Shown piece after piece: positions 1 through 8,612 of a DNA stretch of 64,000 nt. The notes under the pieces are model-generated. The model worked only from the letters and a program-made list of their open reading frames with translations, was not told the origin of the DNA and did not search any database. Each line of letters starts with the position of its first letter. Position 1 is the first letter of the stretch. Source of the stretch: Granulosicoccus antarcticus IMCC3135 (GTDB lineage: Bacteria > Pseudomonadota > Gammaproteobacteria > Granulosicoccales > Granulosicoccaceae); NCBI RefSeq assembly GCF_002215215.1, contig NZ_CP018632.1, positions 3,716,501-3,780,500 on the forward strand, given 5' to 3'. The translations under genes were made by a program, and so were the position numbers.

Positions 1-1101
1 GACATCGCCGTGCACAACCGATCCAGTGGCGCTGTCGCCGGTTTGTGGCGTGGATCCGGGAAAGTCAAACTCGGCCTCGTAGTCCAAGATGTCGCTGTCC
101 GCGGGTGGTGCGGGGACTGCCAGATTGACCGTCAGCTCCACCGCCTCATCGGCAGCAGCCTGCAATTCCAGCGTGCCGTTATCAAAGTCAAAACCCGAGG
201 TGATATTGCTGCCATTTTGCGTGAAGACAAAGGTGGCCGGATTAAGGGGTGATGAGCCAAACTGAACCTCGATCTGTGCCTGCAGTCCGGCTGGATCTCC
301 GATCAAAAGATCGCGCACCGAGAGTGAGAATCCGCCTTTACCGACCGCGTTAGAAGGGCAATAGATCGCCACCTCCTCAATCGCCAGTCCGACCCAATCT
401 GCCGATTGACCGTGCTCCAGAACGAAGGCGGGTGAAAACTCGGTTGAATAGTCGAAGAGCACGTTCTTGACCGTCAGGCCGAACTGAGACGAGCCGATCA
501 GGACATGCGGCGGTGCGAGCGAGACGCTGGTGACAGCCCCCATCGGGGCGTCTGGCACAAAAGGATCACCACCACCGGTCGCATCAATAAAGCGTGTAAC
601 CACCGGAAGGTCGGAGCCTGCGCGTTCGAAGCGAAGCGCCGCGGCGCCGGTGATCGCGGCAGGCGGGTTGCCGGGCTTGGGCGCCAGATGGCGCGGCGTA
701 GTGCCGCTCTCTGCGACAAAGTCAGCGCCGACCAGTTGCTCCAGTTCCAACTCGAACTCGCCCAACATGAGATCGAACTGCCAGGCTTGCGCACCGGGTT
801 CCTGATCGTCACTCACCGCCGAGCGGCGGAACGCCAGACGGAACGGCACGCCGCTAGTGATCATCGGGATCTTCAACTTGCCGAACGGCAGATCAAAGGA
901 CTCGACATCTTGTCCGGCAATGGCGACATCAAGGGACTGGATGCGCCCGGTATGGATAAAGGCGCCATCGCTGGTACGACTCTCCAGCTCTAACGCAACA
1001 AAACGTTCGACAAAGCGCGACATGGGTGCAGGCAAGGCTTGGTTGACGCTATCAATTGCGTCGAAAAGCGATACCAACGGGACTCCGGCCACTTTCGGCA
1101 T
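1..1101 (-). CDS. Large hypothetical protein, N-terminal part only (runs off the window)
   Basis: The minus strand is open without a stop for 367 codons from an ATG at 1101 to the left edge, so the C-terminus lies outside. An AGGAG about 8 bases upstream of the ATG supports this start. The N-terminus reads MPKVAGVPLVSLFDAID with no signal peptide. The rest is acidic, low in Lys and rich in Gly/Phe/Leu strands (for example SSQFGLTVKNVLFDYS), which suggests repeated beta-strand domains. I do not recognise a family. The competing plus-strand frames across 505-993 are shadows: this frame is the longest, has a ribosome site and reaches the edge intact. The gap to the divergent gene at 1319 would hold both promoters. 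Confidence 0.7.
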   Translation of the reverse strand, partial: MPKVAGVPLVSLFDAIDSVNQALPAPMSRFVERFVALELESRTSDGAFIHTGRIQSLDVAIAGQDVESFDLPFGKLKIPMITSGVPFRLAFRRSAVSDDQEPGAQAWQFDLMLGEFELELEQLVGADFVAESGTTPRHLAPKPGNPPAAITGAAALRFERAGSDLPVVTRFIDATGGGDPFVPDAPMGAVTSVSLAPPHVLIGSSQFGLTVKNVLFDYSTEFSPAFVLEHGQSADWVGLAIEEVAIYCPSNAVGKGGFSLSVRDLLIGDPAGLQAQIEVQFGSSPLNPATFVFTQNGSNITSGFDFDNGTLELQAAADEAVELTVNLAVPAPPADSDILDYEAEFDFPGSTPQTGDSATGSVVHGDV

Positions 1102-1318
1102 GGATCCACTCCTGATCGGGATTCGAAAATAAAGTTACGAATAAAAATCCAATCCTGAAAGTACACTCCACGCTGTTGAGCTGACAACTAGTCAATGGTC
1201 TATGAGCAGTGCGCATCAAGGCGTATGAAAATGACCAGCAGCCCTGATATGGCAACGATATCGCAACAGTTTGTGTATACACTGTCACGACACTATGAAC
1301 ACTTGAGGTAAATCAATC

Positions 1319-1750
1319 ATGTCATCCAACCAACACACAGGCCAGTGTTTTTGCGGCGCAGTTGAAGTCACTGTAAGCGGTGCACCGTTTGCCATGGGCT
1401 ACTGCCATTGTAAGGATTGTCGAGCGTGGAGCGCTGGTCCTGTCAATGCCTTTACGCTGTGGAAGCAGGATGAAGTCAAGGTTACAAAAGGCGCTGAGCA
1501 GTTGGCCAATTTTGCGTTAACCGACGCCAGTCAACGCAAGTATTGCAAGCAATGCGGCGGCCATGTGATGTCAGTACATCCGGGTGGAGATTTCACCGAT
1601 GTCTATGCCGCCATATTGCCAACCCTGGAATTTGAACCCGGCATTCATGTCAATTACGAGTCTGCTGTTTTGCGAATAAAGGATGGCTTGCCCAAAATGA
1701 AGGACTTTCCAGCCGAGATGGGTGGTTCTGGAGAGACTTTGCCAGAGTAG
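1319..1750 (+). CDS. GFA/CENP-V domain zinc protein
   Basis: A 143-residue protein of the GFA (glutathione-dependent formaldehyde-activating enzyme-like, Mss4-like fold) family. The zinc ligands are visible: CFCGAV near residue 10, CHCKDC near residue 30 and KYCKQCGG near residue 80. The length is typical of the single-domain family. Despite the family name, formaldehyde activation is unproven for most members and no substrate can be inferred. It stands alone upstream of a DUF3010 gene. A second, divergent GFA gene lies at 3093. The start follows a weak GAGG about 10 bases upstream. Confidence 0.88.
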   Translation: MSSNQHTGQCFCGAVEVTVSGAPFAMGYCHCKDCRAWSAGPVNAFTLWKQDEVKVTKGAEQLANFALTDASQRKYCKQCGGHVMSVHPGGDFTDVYAAILPTLEFEPGIHVNYESAVLRIKDGLPKMKDFPAEMGGSGETLPE

Positions 1751-1994
1751 ATAGCTTATCTGGATAGGGCTGTCCATGTGGCTTTCTCGTAATTTCAATG
1801 AGTTAGTGGGAGTGAGGACGCCAAAAATCCCATTGTGACTATCCAGAATCAAAATGGGCTTCAGGTGGTCTCGGACCTTGGTAGTGCTTTTAAGTCTGGT
1901 GTCAGGTGTTATCGCGTCTCGACCTTCTAGTTGAACAACGTTATCCTTGTCGGGTCTATGAAGATGTATTGAAGGCTCCAAACAAAAGGTGAGT

Positions 1995-2420
1995 ATGAGA
2001 ATTTGTGGTGTTGATTTAACGGGTAGCGAAGCGGTTATCTGTTTGCTTGTAAAGGGCAATGGTGATTTTAATTTGCCCGAATGTCGGGTACGGAAACTGG
2101 TGCTGAAAAAGGGGCATACGCGTGAAGACTTACGCCAGTTCCAGTTGGATTTTGCGGGCCTCATGAGCGAGTACAGCGTCGATAAAGTCGTGATAAGAGA
2201 GCGCATGCCCAAGGGCAAATTTGCTGGTGGTGCTATCAGTTTCAAACTAGAGGCTGCTCTGCAACTCATACCAGATCTGGACGTCACACTGATGCAACCA
2301 TCGCAGATCAATTCAGTTCTGGCAGAGAATCCTGCTGGGATCAAATTCTCTGAAACCGAACTAAAGATATTTCAGGAGGTTGCATTCAAAACAGCCTATG
2401 CGGCCTGTTTGACCATCTAA
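1995..2420 (+). CDS. DUF3010 family protein
   Basis: A 141-residue cytosolic protein matching DUF3010 in sequence pattern (MRICGVDL start, NLPECRVRKL, VVIRERMPKGKFAGGA and a C-terminal FQEVAFKTAYAA). The family is widespread in gammaproteobacteria with no established function. The early GVDLTGSEA followed by a conserved acidic and arginine motif recalls RNase H-like folds such as RuvC/YqgF, which is only an inference. I chose the ATG at 1995 because AAGGTGAG sits just upstream; a GTG at 1989 in the same frame is the alternative. Confidence 0.85.
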   Translation: MRICGVDLTGSEAVICLLVKGNGDFNLPECRVRKLVLKKGHTREDLRQFQLDFAGLMSEYSVDKVVIRERMPKGKFAGGAISFKLEAALQLIPDLDVTLMQPSQINSVLAENPAGIKFSETELKIFQEVAFKTAYAACLTI

Positions 2421-2492
2421 TCTGTTTCTACAGTCAGATGCTTTCGACATGCCTCTCTGGCATGCCAATTCCACGACTTGAAGGGTAAACCA

Positions 2493-2717
2493 ATGAACGA
2501 TGATCGACTGCATGACTTACTCATCGAAGTGCTTACCGGCATCGTAAATATCAGCGACAACCAGTCTGACTATGATGACTGGAAATTTCTTATCGATAAC
2601 GGATTGGTTGAACACAGTAAGCCTCGTGGTTCCGCAGGAAGCCGCATCAAGACCATTAATCTTAGTGGTCTGACTGACAGCGGCAAGCAACAACTTGAAA
2701 AGTTGCAGGCAACCTAG
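2493..2717 (+). CDS. Small hypothetical protein
   Basis: A 74-residue protein starting MNDDRLHDLLIEVLTG, highly charged with no membrane segment. The ATG at 2493 is preceded by GAAGGG at good spacing; an in-frame TTG at 2478 is less likely. A helix-turn-helix-like middle (DWKFLIDNGLVEHS) and a C-terminal LTDSGKQQLEKL resemble the wing of winged-helix proteins, but I assign no function. A hairpin follows directly. Confidence 0.6.
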   Translation: MNDDRLHDLLIEVLTGIVNISDNQSDYDDWKFLIDNGLVEHSKPRGSAGSRIKTINLSGLTDSGKQQLEKLQAT

Positions 2718-2734
2718 GTTGAATATTCGGCTGC

Positions 2735-2757
2735 CTACAGGTGCTTAAGGCCTGTAG
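2735..2757 (+). terminator. Hairpin, probable terminator
   Basis: CTACAGG and CCTGTAG form a 7-bp perfect stem around a 9-base loop, 18 bases after the stop of the small gene. The tract that follows (CTTCTG) is only weakly T-rich, so this is a likely rather than a certain intrinsic terminator. Confidence 0.4.
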
Positions 2758-2948
2758 CTTCTGAAAAGCAGCAGCTGATGGAGCTTCGCCGCATGTGTAT
2801 CGGGCGTGGATCTGAGAAGCTGGGGTAGCCTTGAAGAAATGGGGTCATGTGGTGTTCAGCATGACTCCGTCTATCTTGAGTTCCGAATCATGTTGGGCTG
2901 CCAGTTGAAGCTTAGTCCTGGCGGCGATCCTCGATAGAGTTACTTGAG

Positions 2949-3086
2949 ATGAGTCGCTGGCTACAAAGTGACTACACTTCTTTCACCACCGACGTTCTTG
3001 ACCCGCTGGAATCTGGTCAATACCCGTCGCTCGGAATGTTGAAAAAAGCAGGTTATCTGGCTCCAAGCTCACTCATGAAAAATTGA
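2949..3086 (+). other. Unassigned 45-codon open frame in the 2718-3092 gap
   Basis: The 375-bp gap before the second GFA gene holds a short frame (MSRWLQSDYTSF to SSLMKN) with no clear ribosome site. It may be a gene remnant or chance. The rest of the gap shows nothing I can name beyond the hairpin at 2735. Confidence 0.2.
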
Positions 3087-3092
3087 CGCACA

Positions 3093-3455
3093 ATGAACAA
3101 TCGATCAAGTAAGAAGTGCTCTGGTAGTTGCCACTGCGGCGCGGTTCAGTTTGAAATAACCAGTGATTTCGAGGAGCTTACGACTTGTGATTGTTCCATT
3201 TGTCGCCTCAAGAATGCGGTGATGGTCAAAGTACATGAAAGTGATTTCAAGCTTTTGACTGGTGAAGAGCAGCTTACCGAATATCAATTTCACACGATGA
3301 CTGCTCGCCATTTTTTCTGCAATGTTTGTGGCATTTATACATTCCACAACAAGCGCGTTGCCCCTGACAGCTACGGAGTCAATATCTTCTGTTTGAAGGA
3401 ATTTGATTATGAAGGCATCCCGGTTCGCCAGACGGTTGGGGCTGGGATGGAGTGA
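3093..3455 (+). CDS. GFA/CENP-V domain zinc protein
   Basis: A 120-residue GFA-family protein with the expected cysteine pattern: SCHCGAV near residue 12, CDCSIC near residue 33 and FFCNVCGIYTFH near residue 75. The FFCxxCGIxTFH form is the variant common in shorter bacterial members. It is not a close copy of the 1319 gene, so the two were probably acquired independently rather than by recent duplication. No substrate is known. Confidence 0.87.
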   Translation: MNNRSSKKCSGSCHCGAVQFEITSDFEELTTCDCSICRLKNAVMVKVHESDFKLLTGEEQLTEYQFHTMTARHFFCNVCGIYTFHNKRVAPDSYGVNIFCLKEFDYEGIPVRQTVGAGME

Positions 3456-3670
3456 AACTAAAGACAGGCAATTCTATCGATGTGCTCAGAGAACAGAATA
3501 TTTTTACAAGCTTGAAAAGAACGACGTTTCAAGGGTCGGCTAGTGAGATCTGCAGAGCTGGAGGGTCGTTAATATGCAAGTGTGATATGCCGCAATGATG
3601 CTATCAAGATACCACTCCATCTGGGCCCGCGACACTCGTCTCAATAAATTGCAGAAAGAGCGTGGTTTGA

Positions 3671-3880
3671 TCATCGATTCAATAATCCTGCGAGCATGGC
3701 AATAAGGGCAATCGCGTGAATCAGCATCAGCGCTCGATCATTCCAAAGTACGCCGACAACGAACGACCTTGCAACACCTGCAAGAAACAGACAGGCGTTC
3801 CGCGGCGTCCAGTCAAACCGAAGCAACCCACTTGATGATGAACGCTGTGCGCCCTGATCGAGCCGCTGGTATCGCCACAT
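3671..3880 (-). CDS. Small putative membrane protein coupled to the SDR gene
   Basis: A 69-residue frame whose ATG shares one base with the stop of the upstream SDR gene (TGATG), an arrangement typical of translational coupling. A basic N-terminus (MWRYQRLDQGAQ) is followed by two hydrophobic stretches (ACLFLAGVARSFVVGVLW and LMLIHAIALIAMLAGLL), compatible with two membrane helices. I recognise no family. It could be chance, but the coupling and hydrophobic composition favour a real gene. Confidence 0.4.
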   Translation of the reverse strand: MWRYQRLDQGAQRSSSSGLLRFDWTPRNACLFLAGVARSFVVGVLWNDRALMLIHAIALIAMLAGLLNR

Positions 3881-4581
3881 CAGACTGCACGTGTCAGGCC
3901 TCCGTCGATACGCAGGTTTTGCCCGGTCATGTAGGCACCGTCATCAGAGGCAAGCCAGGAGATCAAGGATGACACTTCTTCAGTACGCCCGTAGCGTTTC
4001 ATGGGTATCCGAGCACGTCGTTCTTCGGTTTCTGGCAGACTGTCAATGAAGCCTGGCAGGACATTGTTCATTCGCACACCCTCGGCTGCGTATTGATCGG
4101 CATAGAGCTTGGTGAAGCCTGCGAGACCGGCTCGGAAGATGCCTGATGTGGGGAAGAGTGGGTCAGGTTCGAATGCTGCGAATGTGGAGATATTAATGAT
4201 CGAGCCGCCCTGGCTCTGCATATAGGGTGTAACCAACCTCGACGCTCGGATAACATTGAGCAGGTAGACTTCAAGCCCTTCGTGCCAGTCTTCGTCGCTC
4301 ATCTGGAGCACAGTTCCGTTTGGACCGTGACCGGCAGAATTGACCAGTACATCAATCCGACCCCACCTTTCTATAGCGCCGTCGACTAGTCGTTTAAGCG
4401 ACTCTACGGAACGATTGGAACCGGTGACGCCAAAACCACCCAACGACTCGCCCAGAGCCTCGCCTTTGCCCGAAGATGAAAGAATGCCGACGCGAAACCC
4501 GTCCGCACTCAGGCGGCGGGCCGCTGCCGCCCCCAAACCTGATCCACCTGCTGTCACTAGAGCTACTTTTTCTACAGTCAT
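3880..4581 (-). CDS. SDR family oxidoreductase with atypical active site
   Basis: A 233-residue short-chain dehydrogenase/reductase of Rossmann fold. The cofactor motif is TAGGSGLG near residues 10-17 (Thr-Ala where most have Thr-Gly) and NSAG follows near residue 86. The C-terminal DGG of classical SDRs is present. The catalytic YxxxK is missing: the aligned segment reads SGIFRAGL, placing Ser and Arg where Tyr and Lys normally sit, although IINIST keeps a serine. It may be a non-catalytic or altered-mechanism member. It is divergent from a LysR regulator, its probable controller. Confidence 0.88.
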   Translation of the reverse strand: MTVEKVALVTAGGSGLGAAAARRLSADGFRVGILSSSGKGEALGESLGGFGVTGSNRSVESLKRLVDGAIERWGRIDVLVNSAGHGPNGTVLQMSDEDWHEGLEVYLLNVIRASRLVTPYMQSQGGSIINISTFAAFEPDPLFPTSGIFRAGLAGFTKLYADQYAAEGVRMNNVLPGFIDSLPETEERRARIPMKRYGRTEEVSSLISWLASDDGAYMTGQNLRIDGGLTRAV

Positions 4582-4585
4582 GATA

Positions 4586-4621
4586 ATTACTCAAAAATAA
4601 ATATTGTTGTTGTTGAGTGAT
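4586..4621. promoter_or_regulatory. Inverted repeat in the SDR/LysR divergent promoter
   Basis: ATTACTCAA (4586-4594) and TTGAGTGAT (4613-4621) are near-perfect inverted repeats in the short AT-rich space between the divergent SDR and LysR genes. LysR proteins typically bind such dyads between their own gene and the target, so this is the best operator candidate. The role is inferred from position. Confidence 0.45.
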
Positions 4622-4685
4622 AATTTACGATCTATTCTGATTGTTTACAATGAAGAAACTTTGCAAGCTGACAGGAGAAAAACTA

Positions 4686-5627
4686 TTGTCTGGTTCAGAT
4701 GATCTTCCACCAATGAATGCTTTGCGGGCTTTTGAAGCTGCCGGGCGGCACTTGAATTTTCGAGCGGCAGCAGATGAGTTGAATGTAACTCAGGGGGCTA
4801 TTGCACAACAGGTGAGGGGGCTTGAGGCAGCACTGGGCGTGCGTTTATTTGAGCGAGGCGCCAGAGGGGTCTCGTTCACCTCGATGGGGCACGGTTATCA
4901 TCAGGAGGTGAGTGAGGCGTTTGCCCGCCTGCGAGCAGCTACCCTGCTACTCAGGCCAGAAGAGGCGAGAGTCACTATCAGCGTCACGCCCACATTTGCC
5001 TCGCGCTGGTTGATTCCCAATTTATCGCAGTTTACCGCCTTGCATCCAGAGATCGATTTTCGGATTCTGTCGACCGAGCGGGTGCTCAGTTTTCATAGTG
5101 ACGGTATCGATCTGGCTGTACGCCAAGGCAGAGCACCGTTTGGCGCACAACTGGATGTGGATCTGTTGTTCCGACAATCGATCGTTGCCGTTGCTTCCCC
5201 CGAGCTGGTTGCCAGCACATCACTACCCATTACCAAGAGCAATCTCGATCAACTATCGTTACTACACGACACACATAATCTCTGGCCGGATTTTTTGAAA
5301 AAAATGGGTGTCAAATCCAACGCCAAAATACGTCGTAACCTTCACTTCAGTCAAACCAGCTTGAGCGTGGAAGCAGCTCTAGCCGGGCAGGGTGTCGCCC
5401 TGGTGAGCCAGTTTCTGATTGCGCGTGATCTCAAGTCTGGACAACTGGTTCAAGTGGTTGATGGCGTGTACACAGGTGTGGAAGATTTCTACCTTCTGGC
5501 ACGAAAAGCCGAGTCCCGACCACCAGCGGTAGATCTGGTTCGAAAATGGTTGATGTCGCTGGGAGATGCTTGTCTGGAGCTGTCTGGCAGTGCTCGAATG
5601 ACTGCCGTCGCCTCTAAGGGTCAGTGA
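4686..5627 (+). CDS. LysR family transcriptional regulator (GcvA-like)
   Basis: A 313-residue LysR regulator: N-terminal winged helix ([19 protein letters not shown], then [20 protein letters not shown]) and a C-terminal periplasmic-binding-like effector domain. The opening matches the GcvA/AmpR subgroup. AGGAG at 4673-4677 is placed for a TTG start at 4686; an in-frame ATG at 4650 lacks a site. It probably controls the divergent SDR gene. The last dozen or so codons run over sequence that, on the opposite strand, is a serine-dehydratase remnant, so the native C-terminus was likely replaced by that junction. Confidence 0.88.
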   Translation: MSGSDDLPPMNALRAFEAAGRHLNFRAAADELNVTQGAIAQQVRGLEAALGVRLFERGARGVSFTSMGHGYHQEVSEAFARLRAATLLLRPEEARVTISVTPTFASRWLIPNLSQFTALHPEIDFRILSTERVLSFHSDGIDLAVRQGRAPFGAQLDVDLLFRQSIVAVASPELVASTSLPITKSNLDQLSLLHDTHNLWPDFLKKMGVKSNAKIRRNLHFSQTSLSVEAALAGQGVALVSQFLIARDLKSGQLVQVVDGVYTGVEDFYLLARKAESRPPAVDLVRKWLMSLGDACLELSGSARMTAVASKGQ

Positions 5628-5765
5628 GGCTGCGGACACCTTGATGGCGCCAAGCGCGTTGCGTTCTATACACGGTATCTGAACGAGTCCACCGGCTGGA
5701 TCACAGGTCATGCCCAGGTGGTGTTTCAGTGCAATCTCTGAGGCGTTCTCAATCTGTTCGTTAGA
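5595..5765 (-). pseudogene. sdaA: L-serine ammonia-lyase (SdaA) fragment
   Basis: The minus strand encodes an internal piece of L-serine dehydratase: [20 protein letters not shown] followed by [20 protein letters not shown] and LRGDGSH. The two cysteines in these blocks belong to the iron-sulfur ligand region of one-chain SdaA. Only about 55 of roughly 450 residues remain, with no start or end. The fragment overlaps the 3' end of the LysR gene. Confidence 0.75.
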
Positions 5766-6014
5766 TGGCTAGCCAGTCATTCTCGGAATGCGGTTGTACC
5801 AGGTTATATGACCACGCTCCACCAGCAACTGTTGGTGAATCGAATGTGCTCTGCGTTTGATGCCTAATCCACCGGGCAATACGCCTTCCATTGATTGGAA
5901 GGAAAGACTTTGGCAGACAGTCCGAGATCTGCCGCACCGATGGCATCAGCGACACCTTTCACGGCGGCAGCAGCGATTGTCAAGCAGGCGCCGACGACTG
6001 TCGCCAAACGCAAA
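5766..6014. other. Gap between sdaA remnant and tdh terminator
   Basis: No complete gene. A minus-strand open stretch ends at 5864 and reads VVGACLTIAAAAVKGVADAI then AADLGLSAKVF, hydrophobic and Ala-rich, with no convincing start. It could be another remnant; I cannot assign it. Confidence 0.25.
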
Positions 6015-6037
6015 CTGCCGGCTATAGAGGCCGGCAG
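6015..6037 (-). terminator. Intrinsic terminator of the kbl-tdh unit
   Basis: CTGCCGGC and GCCGGCAG form an 8-bp GC-rich stem with a 7-base loop, about 35 bases past the tdh stop. On the minus strand the stem is followed by TTTGCGTTT. Confidence 0.6.
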
Positions 6038-6070
6038 TCGTACAATTTACTACTGGTGTTGAGTGTGGAA

Positions 6071-7120
6071 TCAGTCCCAGTCCATGACAACCTTACCAGC
6101 TTCACCCGAGAGCATGGCAGCGAAGCCTTTCTCGTAATCATCAATCGAAATGCGATGCGTGATCAGGCCTGTGAGATCAAGTCCCGATTGTACGAGTGCA
6201 ATCATCTTGTACCAGGTCTCAAACATCTCACGACCATAGATGCCCTTGACGTTGAGCATCTTGAAGATGATCTTGTTCCAGTCGACTGCAAATTCAGTGG
6301 GAGCGATGCCAAGCAGTGCGATCTTTCCACCATTGTTCATCTTGTCAATCATATCGCGCATTGCAGGCGCAGCTCCCGACATTTCAAGGCCAACGTCAAA
6401 GCCTTCGGTCATGCCGAGTTCAATCATGACCTCTGCAAGGTTCTGCTCTGCGGCATTGACGACGTGCTGAACACCCAGGCGCTTTGCCAGTTCGATGCGG
6501 TAAGGACTGATGTCGGTAATGACAGTTTTGCGTGCACCGACCTTCTGCGCCACCAAGGCACCCATGATGCCGATGGGACCTGCTCCGGTGACCAGCACGT
6601 CTTCGCCCACCAGATCAAAACTCAGAGCTGTGTGCACGGCATTGCCGAAAGGGTCGAAAATGGCGGCGATTTCATCAGAGATATCATCCGGAATGGGTAC
6701 CACGTTGCTTTCTGGAATACAGACGTATTCTGCGAATGAACCAGGCCGGTTTACACCGACGCCCTGTGTGTTGCGGCAAAGATGTCCACGACCTGCACGG
6801 CAGTTGCGACAGGCGCCACAGACGATATGACCTTCGCCTGAGACTCGCTGACCGACCTGGTATTTGAAAGCCGCTGCGCCGCAATCGACGATTTCGCCGC
6901 AGAATTCATGCCCCACCACCATGGGAACAGGCACAACCTTGGCCGACCATTCATCCCATTTCCAGATATGCACATCGGTGCCGCAGATCGCGGATTTCTT
7001 TACTTTGATCAGGACATCACGGGGGCCTACTTCCGGAATTGGTACCTGTTCCATCCAGATGCCTGCCTCCGGCTTGGATTTGACCAGTGCCTTCATCTGA
7101 TTACTGGATCTACTGCTCAT
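6071..7120 (-). CDS. tdh: L-threonine 3-dehydrogenase
   Basis: Zinc-dependent medium-chain dehydrogenase that oxidises L-threonine to 2-amino-3-ketobutyrate with NAD. Visible features are [17 protein letters not shown] (catalytic zinc Cys), [12 protein letters not shown], a four-cysteine structural zinc loop ([15 protein letters not shown]) and the Rossmann motif GAGPIGIMG. The length of 349 agrees with Tdh (about 341). Its ATG overlaps the kbl stop by four bases (ATGA), so the two are translationally coupled. The conserved core begins at MKALVK, eight residues in, which is an alternative start. Confidence 0.96.
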   Translation of the reverse strand: MSSRSSNQMKALVKSKPEAGIWMEQVPIPEVGPRDVLIKVKKSAICGTDVHIWKWDEWSAKVVPVPMVVGHEFCGEIVDCGAAAFKYQVGQRVSGEGHIVCGACRNCRAGRGHLCRNTQGVGVNRPGSFAEYVCIPESNVVPIPDDISDEIAAIFDPFGNAVHTALSFDLVGEDVLVTGAGPIGIMGALVAQKVGARKTVITDISPYRIELAKRLGVQHVVNAAEQNLAEVMIELGMTEGFDVGLEMSGAAPAMRDMIDKMNNGGKIALLGIAPTEFAVDWNKIIFKMLNVKGIYGREMFETWYKMIALVQSGLDLTGLITHRISIDDYEKGFAAMLSGEAGKVVMDWD

Positions 7121-8307
7121 TCGATGATCTCCATTTGACGGCCTGTTTCGATGAATGCATCGATGGCACGATCAAGCTCTTCGCGGCTGTGTGCCGCAGA
7201 CATTTGTGTACGGATCCGATCCTGGCCACGGGGCACAACAGGAAAGCTGAAAGGGGCAACATAAACGCCTTTTTCATCCAGCAGTGCGGCCATCTCCTGT
7301 GCCAGTTTGGGATCACGCAGCATCACCGGTATGATCGGATGCTCACCTGGCAGCAGATCGAATCCGGCCTCTGACATGCGAGTACGAAAGTGCGTGGCGT
7401 TCTCCATCAGCCGGTCACGACGGGCGGTACTGCTTTCCAGCATATCGAGCACTTTGATGGACGTTTGCGCGATCACGGGAGCCAGCGTATTCGAGAAAAG
7501 ATACGGGCGTGAACGTTGACGCAACCAGTCAATGACTTCCTTTTTGCCACTGGTGTAGCCGCCTGATGCCCCACCGAGCGCTTTGCCCAGTGTGCCGGTG
7601 ACAATGTCGACCCGACCCATGACGTTGCAATGTTCGATACTGCCGCGTCCGGTCTTGCCCATAAAGCCCACTGCGTGACTTTCATCGACCATCACCATCG
7701 CACCGTATTGTTCTGCCAGATCACAGATTTCACCCAGCTTCGCGATATAGCCATCCATCGAGAATACGCCGTCTGTGGCAATCAGTTTGAACCGGCAGTC
7801 TTTGGCCGCTTGTAATTGCGTTTCCAGATCGCTCATGTCAGAGTTGGCATAGCGAAGGCGCTTGGCCTTGCACAAGCGCACGCCATCGATGATCGAGGCA
7901 TGGTTCAGTGCATCTGAAATGATCGCATCTTCAGGGCCCAGAATGGTTTCAAAGAGCCCGGTATTGGCATCGAAACAACTGGAATAGAGAATGGTGTCCT
8001 CGAAGCCCAGGAAAGATGACAGGCGCGATTCGAGCACCGTGTGCTCTTCCTGAGTACCGCAGATGAAGCGCACCGATGACATGCCATAGCCGTAACGAGC
8101 CAGTGCTTCGCGACCCGCCTCGATCAGCTCCGGATTATCGGAAAGCCCCAGGTAATTGTTGGCACACAGGTTGATAACCTGGCGTCCCGATTGCAGCGAT
8201 ACGGTCCCGGCTTGTTTACTGCTGATGATGCGCTCGGTCTTGTAAAGACCATCTTCCTTCAAGCCAGCCAGTTCGCCAGCAAGGTGTGCGATGAAATCAT
8301 GGGTCAT
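7117..8307 (-). CDS. kbl: 2-amino-3-ketobutyrate coenzyme A ligase
   Basis: PLP-dependent alpha-oxoamine synthase that cleaves 2-amino-3-ketobutyrate with CoA to glycine and acetyl-CoA, the second step of threonine catabolism. Length 396, as expected. It contains [17 protein letters not shown], the [16 protein letters not shown] segment and the PLP lysine motif [14 protein letters not shown]. The start at 8307 is set by GGAGAG just upstream and by homology; the frame extends 13 codons further without a good site. It forms an operon with tdh. Confidence 0.96.
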   Translation of the reverse strand: MTHDFIAHLAGELAGLKEDGLYKTERIISSKQAGTVSLQSGRQVINLCANNYLGLSDNPELIEAGREALARYGYGMSSVRFICGTQEEHTVLESRLSSFLGFEDTILYSSCFDANTGLFETILGPEDAIISDALNHASIIDGVRLCKAKRLRYANSDMSDLETQLQAAKDCRFKLIATDGVFSMDGYIAKLGEICDLAEQYGAMVMVDESHAVGFMGKTGRGSIEHCNVMGRVDIVTGTLGKALGGASGGYTSGKKEVIDWLRQRSRPYLFSNTLAPVIAQTSIKVLDMLESSTARRDRLMENATHFRTRMSEAGFDLLPGEHPIIPVMLRDPKLAQEMAALLDEKGVYVAPFSFPVVPRGQDRIRTQMSAAHSREELDRAIDAFIETGRQMEIIE

Positions 8308-8603
8308 GGGTTCTCTCCGACAGATTGGGTAAGACCACTCAGCCACTCAACCAGAAAACGGGTACGACTGCGTTCAACACCGAGGATCCAGAGTGTGGAG
8401 GATTCACGCAAAATGATAGCGGGAATGCCTGCAAGCAGTGTACGCTTTGCCTGTTCCGGCGTCAGTTCGATCTGATCGAAGCTGACCTGATGAAGCAGGT
8501 TTTCTACCGCCCTGGTGATGTAGTAAGCGCCTATATTAACCTTGATGAGACAAAACGTAGCTGCCTTATGGCCCGACAAACAGTCGGGCCATGCCGTTGA
8601 CAT
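8304..8603 (-). CDS. Doubtful small ORF upstream of kbl
   Basis: A 99-codon frame ending in an ATGA overlap with kbl. It begins inside or just before a strong hairpin (8568-8592), has no convincing ribosome site and resembles no family I know (it ends [16 protein letters not shown]). The overlap argues for it and the hairpin against it. It may simply be the kbl leader region. Confidence 0.22.
   Translation of the reverse strand: MSTAWPDCLSGHKAATFCLIKVNIGAYYITRAVENLLHQVSFDQIELTPEQAKRTLLAGIPAIILRESSTLWILGVERSRTRFLVEWLSGLTQSVGENP
8568..8592 (-). terminator. Strong hairpin after the sugar-isomerase gene
   Basis: ATGGCCCGAC and GTCGGGCCAT form a perfect 10-bp stem around AAACA, 21 bases after the stop of the gene ending at 8613. 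There is no U tract, so this is an attenuating or 3'-protective hairpin at the end of the tct-catabolic unit rather than a textbook terminator. Confidence 0.5.
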
Positions 8604-8612
8604 GAGGAACAA

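Noticed and set aside
1571-2344. 257-codon minus-strand ORF across the GFA and DUF3010 genes
   Set aside because: It covers two recognised genes and their spacer, with no start signal or motif.
5891-6739. 282-codon plus-strand ORF over the tdh terminator and gene
   Set aside because: It reads through the tdh terminator hairpin and is antisense to unmistakable tdh.
8325-8600. 91-codon plus-strand ORF in the kbl upstream region
   Set aside because: No ribosome site and no similarity; it conflicts with the hairpin and kbl leader. Kept out of the annotation.
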